Positions 47,104 through 59,169 of a stretch of DNA of 64,000 nucleotides are shown here, one piece after another. The position numbers and the translations under genes were made by a program. The stretch is from NCBI GenBank assembly GCA_003550305.1, contig QKYT01000165.1:58918-122917 (forward strand). Reading direction: 5' to 3'. Each line of letters opens with the position of its first letter. Positions within the stretch are counted from its first letter, which is position 1. The DNA comes from Glomus cerebriforme. Lineage: Eukaryota; Glomeromycota; Glomeromycetes; Glomerales; Glomeraceae. The notes beneath the pieces are model-generated. The model ran no database searches and had not been told where the DNA came from. It saw only the letters and a list, made by a program, of their open reading frames with translations.

Positions 47104-48289
47104 ATGACCACTTCAACTTCTAATATACGAGATAAAATCATTAAATCCATCATACATTTTTCTGAAATCAAACAGTTTAAAGTTGATGATAAATTTATTC
47201 AAAAGAAACTTGTCCAAATTTCTGAACAAGAATCAAAATTCCGAAACTTTGCAGGAGATTATGATTTAAAATTAAGTACTCATGCTGACGATTTGATTAC
47301 ATTTGCTGAAAGTTGTGAAGAAGATAATATTAGTAGTGATGAATTATTAGACTCTTTAAAAAGGTTAAGTAATGCTAAATTAAATATGAGTAAATCTGAT
47401 TTGGTAAATCAACTTGAAAGTATTAAAGATTGTTTAGATGGAGTTATTAATGAAATTATTGAATATAATGAAAGCATTAATAAAAATCAAACCGGTTTGA
47501 ATCATGAGATTAATAAAGTAGATAATCATAAAGACGAGGCAATATCATTTGCGAAAGGTAGTGTATTTATAGTTGGAGCGGCTGCGATTGCGGCTGTCCC
47601 TTTCACATCTGGAGCTTCGTTGGCACTTCTTCCCGCAAAGATCTTCGTTACACTAACCTCGAATTTGATTGTTCATGGGTAAATTTTTTTTTTCTTTCCA
47701 AAGACTCAGGGTTAAATTAATTATTATTACCTATCCATCATATGAAAATTAAAAAAAAAAAATTTTTTTTTTTTTTAACGTAACAGCGCCGCTACAGCTG
47801 TAGTTTCTACCGTTGTTGCCGGAGTTTCATCAATTCATAGTAAAATTTTAAATTGTCAACTAAAAAGCGTTAGAGAACAGATATCCCAATTTTTACAAAG
47901 AATTCAAAAAGTTCTTGAAGATATTAATGAAATTATTACATATTGTGAATCCCATTTTGAAGAACAAATCGCCGAGGTTGAAGAAGTTGAAAAAATTGTA
48001 GATATTTTTAAAAAATTAGATGATAGAAATGGAAGACAATTGATAAAACCTATCGCTAGGTCTATTTCGAGTAGAGCAAGAAAAAATTCTGAAAGTTATA
48101 GTGTTGATATGCGACAAGCTTTAAAGAGAGATTCGGTAAGAATTTATTTTAAGCGGGTATACATGTTAAAGAATTTTAAATACTTCCCCAACCATATATT
48201 TACGAATTTATTTTAATTAAATTTTCTTTTTATTTTTTTATGAATAGGGATATGGTGGCGATTTCTTCACCGATAAATACATCAAGTAG
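47104..48289 (+). CDS. Helical protein with apolipoprotein-L/alpha-pore-former-like membrane hairpin
   Basis: Three exons: 47104-47678, 47787-48135 and 48248-48289, with introns of 108 and 112 bases (GTAAAT and GTAAGA donors). The 321-residue product has a long helical N-terminal half (to about 150), a hydrophobic double segment at about 152-210 containing AAVPFTSGASLALLP and, after the first intron, VVSTVVAGVSSI, then a second coiled-coil helix (about 215-265) and a polar end. Helix - hydrophobic hairpin - helix is the plan of ClyA/Hbl-type alpha-helical pore formers and of APOL proteins; PFT-x-G-x-SLAL is close to the APOL hairpin motif. No signal peptide is seen, so action would be inside the cell unless exported otherwise. 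Function is inferred from fold outline only. Intact. Confidence 0.65.
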
Positions 48290-48299
48290 AAATAGAGAT

Positions 48300-50930
48300 T
48301 TATGTAATTTAGAAATTCAATTAATTTTTTTTTTATTCTTTTCAAAATTTTGTATTTAATTGAGTAATTTAGATTGTATTGTGTTTTTTTTATTTTTATT
48401 TTGTATTTTTTTTTTGTAATTATCCGATTTTTTTTTTATAATAGAAATAAAAAAGTCACGAGTAAAATTTGATACTGAATTACAAATTCATTGTCATATA
48501 AGGTATATACATATATGTAAAGGGGCTAGTTTCAAATGCAATAATTAATCCCATTATTTTTTAATTCATTATTGGGAGTTTAACCGGGGAAATATGCAAG
48601 TAATTATTACATGTAAATCAGATGTTCCGTGCGTAAAATTAACTTAATTCGTATCACTTGACCCCAGATGTAATACAATATATGCGGGTAAAAGATTTAT
48701 ATTACTAGGAAGGTCAAGTTCGACCCTTTTACGTTTCGATGTAATTAAGGATCAAATCATCAATTGCTAATATTTCTTTTATTATGATATTATTATGATC
48801 GAAGAACGATCTTGAAACATAACATTAATTATGGTATCATACGTGAAAAAGAGTAAAATGTTGCGTTTTGTGAATTTTAATTATAACATAAATTTCTTTT
48901 TATCGCCGGTTTCAAAATAATATGACTTATTAATTTGTGATTATATTTTGGGAATATCAACATTCATCCAGTTTTTCGTCCGAAATTTGTCCTGTATTCA
49001 TTCTGTATTCGTCTTTTTATTCTGGTATTTTTTTTAAATATTTCAGAGAAACACTATTTTGAAAATGGTGATAAAGATGGAATCTGAATTCGACGATTGA
49101 TGATTCTTTTTTTATCCGCTTCATACACTAAAGTGACTAAANAAAAAAAAAAAAAATTAACTACAATAATCAAATATATTCGCAAAGTAAACATTTTACT
49201 GAGAACTGGAAATACTTGAATACTGAAATACCTTTGGAATACTAAAACATTTGGAAACCGGAATGTTAGGAATATCTTTGGAATACTAAATGCAGTACAT
49301 CTCTTTACTTGTCTATTTGCAAGACATTTGGAAACCAGAATGTTAATTCAGGCTGGCATTATAAATTTGGTCAGAATTTTCAGAATTTGTTTTTTATATT
49401 AAAAACGTCACATGCATTATTGTAAATCGTGATGACGAGTAAACTACGTCAAAAAAAAAAAACGTATGTTAATAGTATGTGATGTCAATATGCGTCAACT
49501 GACAGCCACAAGATGTCATTTCACATATCAGATATGCTTATTTTTGACATTTACCAATACAAAATTTTATTCAATCTGATGTTCCAACATTTATACTTTA
49601 GAAAGTAAGAATAATTCTTTTTCAGAAAATTATAGAAATTTTAAACCACGTCAAATAATTCAATAGATTTACAGATTTACAATGAAAAATTTCTGATCAA
49701 ATATTTCACAGAATTATGATGTTTTAATTTTGTTACAACATAATTTGATGAAACTTCAAAATTCCTTAATATATAAACAATTAATTTATTTAATAAATTA
49801 TGAAAAAATAGTGTATTAGTAACAACTCCGAAAATCATTCTAAATGCCTATAATTAATTTGTAAAATGTAATTTGTTGTATTTAATTAGGAAATTTTATT
49901 ACAAGTTTCGCCCACCATATGATCAGCATGTGATTGGCGAACAATATGATTCATAAAAAGTTTTAGCAAAATCTTAACGTGTGTTTCTTATCTTTTTTTT
50001 GTAACATATTTCTCCTGCTTTGCCCGAATAAACAAATGTTTTTGGAACAGTACATTAAAATAATATTAATTAATACTTAAAAATTATAAAACCAATTTGG
50101 AATTCGATATATTAAAAAAATTGTAACCGGAAAAGGGGAAGTAATTATATCAAGATTTTCACGTGGGATGATTTTTTGATATCTACTGTACATGAATCGA
50201 TAATTTTGTAAGGAGAAGGGGGAAGGATTGTCATCGTAAGATTTTTTGTTCTTTGTTTCAACTTCCAAGTTCACAAGATTTACAAGATTTTAAAGTTTCG
50301 TTTTAAAATCTATAACGATCTCTCGTCATAACATTCGTAACATTCGAGTATTTCAGAAAATTATCAGTTATAGAAAAAGTAAAAAAAGTAAAAGTAAAAT
50401 AACCAAGATATATTATAAGTAGAAAAGTAGATTAGTGTAAATTATCAAACAGCCATCAATTTACAAAAATGGGAATTTCAATAATGAATAATACCCCGTG
50501 ATGTAGATCACAAATTTCTTGGCAAAAAAATAAAACAATGAAACATGATGTTTCTAACTTGAAGTTGATAATTGTTTCTCGTTTGCCAAGAAATCGTATG
50601 TTGCATGTATTATTAATAAAAAAAAAAAAAAAAAAAGCCCGTATTTTTGTTAATACTAAGAAAGCTTAGACCGATATCGGAAGAAATAGGAAAGTAAATT
50701 AACATAAAAATGACGTTTTAAAAATTAATGTATTATTATTATAATTTTACCCTTTATATGAACAAAATAGTTTTAATTCCATAGAAAGGATTTGGAAGAT
50801 AAAAGTTCTAGTTTAACATTATTATAACCAATAAATGCTTGTACTACAGAAAACCAAGATGGCTTCGGAAGGGTCCGCATTAAAAGTCCAGAGATAATCT
50901 ATCCAAGATTACTAAACTTAATGAGTTTAG
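48300..50930. other. Intergenic, no gene supported
   Basis: AT-rich. The phrase ACATTTGGAAACCRGAATGTTA occurs twice (about 49246 and 49320) with CTTTGGAATACTAAA also doubled, a small local duplication. Nothing else supportable. Confidence 0.5.
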
Positions 50931-50931
50931 A

Positions 50932-51309
50932 TCAATATCCTGCATATAAACCTAATTGACATAACCACGGACTCACCATTTTTCCATCATTTGTTGCAAG
51001 AAATAAAAAGAAACACATTAAATATAATACAAAGACATCAACTTGAAACAGGGTATCTGAAACAGATAATAAGTAATTACTGCAGTCTTTTACGGGACAA
51101 AAAAATTTACAATCTACCAATCTACTAAACTTGGCAATCATATAAAAAAATATATTATAAGATTTCATATTATCTGTTATACGATATACTCTGTAATAGA
51201 TGATCATTAAGTGTCGTAAGTCGATCACATAAATATGTCTATTATTGGTACATAAAAGTACTAAAAGTAGTAAATTAAGAAATAAAAGATAATAGTAATT
51301 AATAAGCAT
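50932..51309 (-). CDS. Hypothetical protein with N-terminal hydrophobic segment
   Basis: A 125-codon frame from an ATG at 51309. The first 20 residues are Leu/Tyr-rich and hydrophobic, like a signal anchor (LLFLNLLLLVLLC), and another hydrophobic run (VFVLYLMCFFLFLA) lies near residues 95-108. Two cysteines (FFCPVKDC) sit between. The length without stops is unusual for the local base composition, but no family is recognised and there is no evidence of expression signals. Could be chance or an old exon. Confidence 0.25.
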   Translation of the reverse strand: MLINYYYLLFLNLLLLVLLCTNNRHIYVIDLRHLMIIYYRVYRITDNMKSYNIFFYMIAKFSRLVDCKFFCPVKDCSNYLLSVSDTLFQVDVFVLYLMCFFLFLATNDGKMVSPWLCQLGLYAGY

Positions 51310-51319
51310 TCTCAATGAA

Positions 51320-52658
51320 TAATGTCTTAACTGTTAACTATTAGGATAAAATAAAAAATTTTTAAAAATTTAATATTAACAAATTTGAATAAAGTCATTC
51401 CAAAAGATAGGGTAACAATGTGAGCATTCATTGATCATGTGAATTGCTGCTGCGTACAGTACTATAACATTAAGTCAGGTGTTAACAGTTAATTGAATGT
51501 AAAATAGTTTTCAATTGTTAATGCTTTACAATTAAGTTTTGTTAATAGTTTCACAATAAATTATTTATATTATGAGTCAGCAGACTTTTGAATACCTACT
51601 TTGTTAATATTGATTTTTTTTTTTTAATTTTGCCCAACAAGATTTATTTATCCGCCATTAAGTATGGCCATTCGATCCACCAATTATAAATTGTAAATAT
51701 TTTACAAATATTTTTTTTTGTAACCACCCCAATTTGTTTGGTTTCAATATAAATATCAAACAAAATATATTTTAAACTTTTTATACAGTGTCTTTTTTAG
51801 TATAATAATATTATAATCTACTACTAATGGCGCAAAAAACTTGAATAAAATAAAAATAAGCTTAAAAAGTCCACAATTTCCGAGAGATTTTCAGGTCCTC
51901 CTCCATTTCTTTCTTTTTTTTTTAAAAAAAAAATTTTTTTTATCGAATATTATTTTTTTCTTTTTTTTTATTGTAAATTATTTAATGAAAAAATTTTTTT
52001 TTTTTTTAGACCATTGTTATTTTTTTTAAAAGAGTGAAAGGAGCCTCCTTATTTTAAAATCATAAAATCATTTTTTCTTTTTAGATACACAAAAAAAAAT
52101 CATATTTTCTCTTGTAAAATATTTTATTTCATTTATTATTGTATATTTTTATTTTTTCTTTTTCTTTTTTTCATTTTTTTTTTTTTCTTTGTTATATTTT
52201 CATTATCTTAAACATTCACGATTGCAAATACGGATATAATTTGTTTTTTTTTCTGTCCATTGTTCCATTCAATTATCAATTATATCCAATTTTTTGTTCC
52301 TCATCCTTTAAAAAAAAAAAAAATACATTCTTGACGCAAAAAAATTTATTAATCAGACGTATCGAAAAATATTTTATTAACGAATCAAAAATTACTAACT
52401 AAATTTAAAAAAATTCCCTTGTACGATATTCATTCATTACCTTATCTGATCCGGTCGTTAATCTTTCATCCGAATTCAATATAGTATAATATATACTATA
52501 TACTTTTAAAAAAGTATAAAAAAATCCCATATTTTTTTTTGGTCATCCTTTTTTTTTTTAATCACCTCTCCTTCATTTTTCACTTTCATTTTCACTTTCC
52601 TTTTCTTTACTTTACTTTCCTTCCTTTCTTTCTTTGAAAACTTTTTTTATCATAAAAA
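51320..52658. other. Upstream region of the glutaredoxin gene
   Basis: T-rich, with long pyrimidine stretches (52560-52640: CTTTCCTTTTC-type) directly before the ATG, usual for fungal promoters and 5' leaders. No gene supported. Confidence 0.5.
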
Positions 52659-53645
52659 ATGTCTAAATCAGCCATCTTACCAACGTATCATCCAATATCA
52701 CATAATTCATTCGCAGATGTTAGTGATCATTACTTAAAAACTAAAAAATTTAGAATATTAGGAGTTACATTTGGTATATTTTTATTTTCATTATGGATAG
52801 TAGCAAAATTTAGTGGTGCTGAATTTAATATTCATGCTTTACGACATCATAATAAAAATAATGAAGCCGCTATGGCCGCTGCTTCTGTTTTGGGTGAAGG
52901 AGGTGAAGAAGGTATTCATGGTTTAGAAGTTGAAAATCATGGTAGAATTGGTCCAAATGGTCATAATCATGGTATACATGAACCAATAAATTTATATTTT
53001 GATTCTCATAAAGATCATTATCATCAACAACAAAATTTTGCTCTTTCTGATTCTCAACAACAACCAAATATCGCTAGACAACGTTTTGAAGAAGCATTAA
53101 AAAATGATTTACATCTTGATGATTATTATTATGATTCTGAACCTCAATCTAAAGTTGAATTGGAAATTGATGATTTGGTTCATGAAAATCCTGTTGTAGT
53201 TTTTAGTAAATCTTTTTGTCCGTAAGTAAATAAATTTATTATTAAATTTCCTTTCTTTGATCTTTTTATAATTTGATTTCTTCTTTTTATTTAGTTATTC
53301 ACGGAGAGTAAAACATATTCTTTCACTATATCGTATTTCACCAAGTGTTTTAATCATCGAAGTTGATAAAAGAGGTAATTATTGTTTTTTTTTTCGTTCT
53401 CTTACTTTAAAAATCAGATGATCTTATTTATTATTTTTTTTATAGATGATTCTGATGAATTTAAACAAGCATTGATAAAGTCTACATATCGAAATACATT
53501 TCCAAATGTATTTATTGATGGTAGATCAATTGGTGGTAGTGATGAACTTGCACTCTTACATACGAATGGTAGATTAAGTGAAATACTTGTTGAAGCTGGC
53601 GTTCTTGATATTCAAAATCATGAGATTTCTCGTCCAGCCTTATAA
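52659..53645 (+). CDS. Membrane-anchored glutaredoxin (Grx6/Grx7-like)
   Basis: Three exons: 52659-53221, 53295-53374 and 53446-53645; introns are 73 and 71 bases with GTAAGT/GTAATT donors and TTTAG/TATAG acceptors, phases consistent. The 280-residue product has a short basic N-terminus, one transmembrane helix at about 33-52 (ILGVTFGIFLFSLWIVAKF), a His/Asn/Gln-rich luminal stalk, and a C-terminal glutaredoxin domain at about 170-280. The active site CPYS is split by the first intron. NTFPNVFIDGRSIGGSDEL supplies the cis-Pro-type TFPNVF and the GG-x-D glutathione-binding motif. This is the layout of yeast Grx6/Grx7, glutaredoxins of the early secretory pathway that handle luminal glutathionylation. 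Intact. Confidence 0.9.
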
Positions 53646-53649
53646 TATT

Positions 53650-56600
53650 CAATCAAACAAAAATTCATCATATTTTTTTTTTGTAAATTTTTTTTTCTTT
53701 CTTTAATAATTTCGAAATTCATAAGAAAAAAAAAATAGATTTTATTTATACTTTTTTTTTTTTTCTTTCATGTAATTATTTTCAATCTAAAAAAAAAAAT
53801 GTTTCGAAATGACAAAGAAAATATTGAGATCGTAAAAGGTCCATTATTATGGTTTTTACATGTAAAATATATGACAAGATTTGTATGTATTTGAAAACAA
53901 TATATAAATATAAATATAAATATATAAAATAAAAATGAGAAAAATGATATCTTATCATTTTTTTTTTTTAAAAAAAAAAAAAAATTTTTATTATTTTTTT
54001 GAGATAAAATAAAAAACGAAAAAAAAATCGAATGATTTCGTTGTACTTGACACGCGATAAAAATTGATCCGAACTCTATTTTTTTTTTTNNNNNNNNNNN
54101 NNNNNNNNNNNNNNNNNNNNNNNNNNNNNNNNNNNNNNNNNNNNNNNNNNNNNNNNNNNNNNNNNNNNNNNNNNNNNNNNNNNNNNNNNNNNNNNNNNNN
54201 NNNNNNNNNNNNNNNNNNNNNNNNNNNNNNNNNNNNNNNNNNNNNNNNNNNNNNNNNNNNNNNNNNNNNNNNNNNNNNNNNNNNNNNNNNNNNNNNNNNN
54301 NNNNNNNNNNNNNNNNNNNNNNNNNNNNNNNNNNNNNNNNNNNNNNNNNNNNNNNNNNNNNNNNNNNNNNNNNNNNNNNNNNNNNNNNNNNNNNNNNNNN
54401 NNNNNNNNNNNNNNNNNNNNNNNNNNNNNNNNNNNNNNNNNNNNNNNNNNNNNNNNNNNNNNNNNNNNNNNNNNNNNNNNNNNNNNNNNNNNNNNNNNNN
54501 NNNNNNNNNNNNNNNNNNNNNNNNNNNNNNNNNNNNNNNNNNNNNNNNNNNNNNNNNNNNNNNNNNNNNNNNNNNNNNNNNNNNNNNNNNNNNNNNNNNN
54601 NNNNNNNNNNNNNNNNNNNNNNNNNNNNNNNNNNNNNNNNNNNNNNNNNNNNNNNNNNNNNNNNNNNNNNNNNNNNNNNNNNNNNNNNNNNNNNNNNNNN
54701 NNNNNNNNNNNNNNNNNNNNNNNNNNNNNNNNNNNNNNNNNNNNNNNNNNNNNNNNNNNNNNNNNNNNNNNNNNNNNNNNNNNNNNNNNNNNNNNNNNNN
54801 NNNNAAAAAAAAAAAAAAACATTTCAAAATTATTCCTAATTAAAATAAAATATTTGTTTATATTTACATCTATCGAATTTAAATTCTTTTTTTCTTTTCT
54901 TTTTCTTTTTCCTTCTTTTTATTTTCTTTAAACGTTGATGTCATACAAAGAAAAAACGAAATATACGCACGAGAAAAAACCTTCTTGGAATTAAAATTCT
55001 TTGCATACAATACAATGCATTAAAGTAAACCTCATTTGATTATACGGAATTACGGAATTACTTGATTTACTAATAGTTATGCATTATCATGTAATATCAA
55101 TTCTTATTTTGAAATCAAATGAAATATATAAATCGCAATAAAAAAAAAAGATTTATGAAACCTATTTTTTTTTATCGGTATAGGAAATCTTTATTAGACG
55201 CCAAGATTCCTTTTCTTATATTTTTATTTGTTAATTGATACAATTTTTTCTTTCTTTCTTTTTGATTGCTTTGATTGTTTTGATAATTTGATTACCCGAC
55301 AACTTAAAAAAGCTCTAACAATGAAAATGATGAAACACTATACGGAATTGACATGAGGTTGAATTTATTTGTTTAGAAAATAGACGTTTTTTTTTTATTC
55401 GTTAATCGGAATAAATAGGTTTCTTATCAATTCTTTTAAAAAGTAAATTTGGCTGAAGATATAGATATACATATTTATATATTTTTTTTTAAAAAAAAAT
55501 ATTTAACTTGTAATTAAAGTTTATGTATATATAAATATTTATTATAATAAGTTTTATAGTCTAGATTAACTTTTAGCTTATCTGTTATCATTTTAATAAT
55601 TTTTAATTAACTAGTTTAAGTAAAAACTCGCGTAATATAGTTTATCTGTTGTTAAATAGATATAATGGATAAAGCAAGTTGGATTTCCTTACTAAACCTT
55701 TTTCTTTTACTGCGCCAAATACACTTCATTGTACAAATCATTAAACTAAGTTTTATTAATATGTTGTGTCTTCGGATGATTCGGAAATGACGATTTGATT
55801 AATAATGGCGTATTCTAAAACATTCTCTCAGAAAGCTGAAGTAATATTTTTTTTTACGTTAAATCTCTCTTTTTTTTTTCTTTTTTTTAAGTAAAACTTT
55901 GTTTACGCACTATAAGTATGTAAATCTGATGAACAGATATGTGATAAACTTTGGATGAATAAGTAAAGGCTTTATTCGCCATATTTGGAAGTATACAATC
56001 CTAAAAAATTTTTAACTACAATCCCGAGTCAAATTCTTTTTTTTTTTTTTCTTAAAAAAAAATATATACTGTATGTATATATATATGTATAAACAATTGA
56101 TATACAATTGATGTTGACGTAAATCTACCTAGGTACAACATTATACATATTGTTTGTACTACTAAGTCAAAAATGATTGTACTAATGAAAAATTTATAGT
56201 AAAACAAATGTGAAACCTTGTGAAACGTATGTAAATTCGAAAATTTCAAATTATACTTTTACGAATAAAGAAATTCCTTATTAAAAGAGAATTTATAAAA
56301 TAAGGGAATCTCATTACGTACAATGGATCAGATTATGCATTTAAAAAACGTTAGAAATATTGCTGTATGTAAGTCACATGATTGAATTTTGTTACATTGT
56401 TTATTACTCTTTTACAATGATTAGATTATTATTTTTTTTTGTTGTGAAATAAAGAATTTTTTTTTTATTCAAATTCATTAAATTCATTTGAAATGAATTT
56501 TTTTCACAAAATACCTTTTTTGTGTATCCAAAAAAGGAAATATCACAATGATAGGATGATCAATATTCGATGAGTCACGCGTATAAAATCAAATGAATGT

Positions 56601-58710
56601 TCTTATTTATTCATATAAAATATGAATGGACTTATCATTAAATAAGTAATTTTATTATTTATGTTGTTTGATTTGTTCGTAATATATTAATGACGACTTT
56701 TTATTCATACTATTGTATTATATACCAGATAGATGTTGTATAATGTCGCGTAAGATTCTTATTTAAAGTTTAATTGATGATAATATGATTATTATTGTAT
56801 GTATATTGATATTAAATGAATGTTTTTTTATTAGAAATATAACAAATGAATTCTTTTGTACTTTATTTTGATAAATATTCGATGATTTGAAGCTGTTTAT
56901 ATTTTTCATCCATTTCTCAATGTAATTAATTGTATGTTTATGAAAAATATCGGTTAATGACCGATATAGTCCCATTCAATATGTGATATTAAGATTGGTC
57001 GATTTTAGAGACATGTACAATACATAAAAAAAAATATCAGATGATTAAACTATCGTTACATTAAAATTTGTCACAATCTCAATATATTAATCTATTATCA
57101 TTCAAAAGTAATCAAAGAATCACTATAATCAACGCCTTTATCATAAATATATTGTCATTACAATATACCGACTGCATAATGTATTAATACAGTACTGTAC
57201 AGCAATTGTACTTTTAAATGAATTTTTAATGCTAAATAATTATTTTTTTTTTTAATTAAAATCATTTAATCATCTCATCTAAAAATACATTGATTTTTAT
57301 TCATCATTAATATGATTATTAATATGATTATTAATATCATTAAATTTTTTTTTTTTTATGAAAGTTGTTCTTGTTTTTCTTTTCTGTCGGTGATTTTTCA
57401 GTTATATCAACATTTCGTAATTTTATTAGTCCCGTCTATTCTGATATTTTGCTAATATAGTGCTTATTTTGCTGAATCAAATTCTATGCAACTTAACATC
57501 TCTTTCGTGATTTCTTTGTCAATAATTTCAAGCTGCGGTTCAATTGTTGTGCTCCAACTTGGAATTTGCCCCAAGTTGACAATTGGCCTAAATTATCGGC
57601 CTATTTTTAAGATATTCCTAACGATACTTTCCTTATATAGTAATTATTTTGATTTGGACATATTATGATTTGGGGCATAACACTATCTTGGATCACCGGA
57701 TCATAGTCAGACAAATCATTAATTATTTTGGTTGAATAACGATGATAATATTATAAAATCATGACATCAACCAAAATTGAACTAAAAAAATTGAGCTCGT
57801 ATGATTAAAACTTCAAAAAATCAAAGCATGAATTTATTAATATTTGCTTCATTTTTTTTAACCGTATTATTATATTTTAAATTTCATTAATATTCTTTAA
57901 AATATATCTTTTTAAAAATTAAAATTATTAATTAGTTGTAAATTCTGTAAATTCTGTAATAATTTCAAATGCTATTATTTTAAAGCATAAACTAAATCAT
58001 AATAAATAATTTATTATTAAAACATATACTTATAATTACCATATTTGGAAAATATTGTTCCAAATCATACCTTAAGGAAAAACACAATATATAAAATGTA
58101 TAGTATTTTATGTGGGTCCCTCTAATATTTATGAAAAAAAAACATTAAATAATCAAAATCAATACCAGCTTCGTAAAAATTATAACAGTGCTATTATTCC
58201 ATTTATTTGTGGTTTCGTTATCATCTGATATCATTTTCATGTACTATCTATGCTTTTTGACACATCGATACGATGTTTTCTTTCGTAAATTGACAACAAT
58301 CATAAATGCGAATGTTTATTTCGTCATTTCTGTCAAAAACTTGATAGTAGTATTTTTACAATCTTTGGATATAATAGAAATTAAGATTTTATAAAGTAAG
58401 AGAAATATTTCTGTTTAACAATTGTTAATTCAGGCCGAATCAACAACGTTTAAATACGTGAACGAAATAATACATTTTATTAACCATACTTATTTAACAA
58501 TTTCTGATAACTATATATTTGATCTTTTAAATCTCTTTTCATAAATAAAATAAATAAATTATTTAAAATTGTAAATTACCGACATTATTGATATATTAAA
58601 ATTAGTATGTTGTTCAATTAACGCAAATTCCACAACATAGATAATATAATATGTCAAATATCAAATTTTAATCTCCTCATTCTCTTATTTGGGACTATTA
58701 ATAAATATTT
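53650..58710. other. AT-rich intergenic region with assembly gap
   Basis: About 5 kb including N at 54090-54804. Dense A/T tracts; open frames of 60-70 codons lack domains. No gene or structured repeat supported. Confidence 0.6.
54090..54804. other. Assembly gap (N)
   Basis: 715 N bases between a T-run and an A-run. Confidence 1.
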
Positions 58711-58714
58711 TTTT

Positions 58715-59167
58715 TTAAGGTATGCACCTGCGCGAAATGTGGGGTGCATATGAGCTATTAATTGAAAATTGTAAACAATGCGTACGTAGTGTACGTACGC
58801 ACTCAGACGGCACTCTTATACGCACAGCGCTGCATGAGTATTACTCCGGTACAACGGGGTTATATCGTTCGTTAAGGTTGAGGCTAAGAATAATAAGAGC
58901 AATTATAAAATTACAAAGGAATTAGAATTTAAGAAAAGTCACAAATTCCAGACTAAATGCATTCAGAATAATAAGAAAATTCTTAATGAGAAACTGATGA
59001 TTGAGTATCATCCTTCTTTATTCTTTCTTGAATGGACTAAAAACTTGATGCTTTCTTCCAAAAATATCGAATTGCATTGGAAGTGCAAGTGGCACAGCAT
59101 CGATTTCATTGCACTAGTTGATAAAAGATGTCAAAAGCTTGACAAAAAAATGCGTATGTCAAGATAA
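58715..59167 (+). pseudogene. Coding remnant of an unrecognised repeated family
   Basis: Two overlapping plus-strand frames. From 58722 MHLREMWGAYELLIENCKQC continues to 58925. In another frame, open from about 58873 to a TAA at 59167, the strand codes for KVEAKNNKSNYKITKELEF, then EKLMIEYHPSLFFLEWTKNL, LHWKCKWHSIDFIALVDKRC and QKLDKKMRMSR. The second stretch has no early ATG and is about 98 codons long, so it is more likely a former exon. WKCKWH with a nearby C resembles a small zinc-binding cluster. Base composition is less AT-rich than the surroundings, which suggests a later arrival. Confidence 0.4.
58779..58801. repeat. CpG-rich perfect inverted repeat
   Basis: TGCGTACGTA and its exact complement are separated by GTG. 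It contains four CpG dinucleotides in 23 bases, in an AT-rich setting. Confidence 0.8.
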
Positions 59168-59169
59168 TG

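Noticed and set aside
53991..54843. Open frames spanning the third N gap
   Set aside because: Artefact of N bases between homopolymers.
57486..58394. Two plus-strand frames of 60-68 codons with hydrophobic residues
   Set aside because: Length is borderline for AT-rich chance frames, no domain and no neighbouring exon signals.
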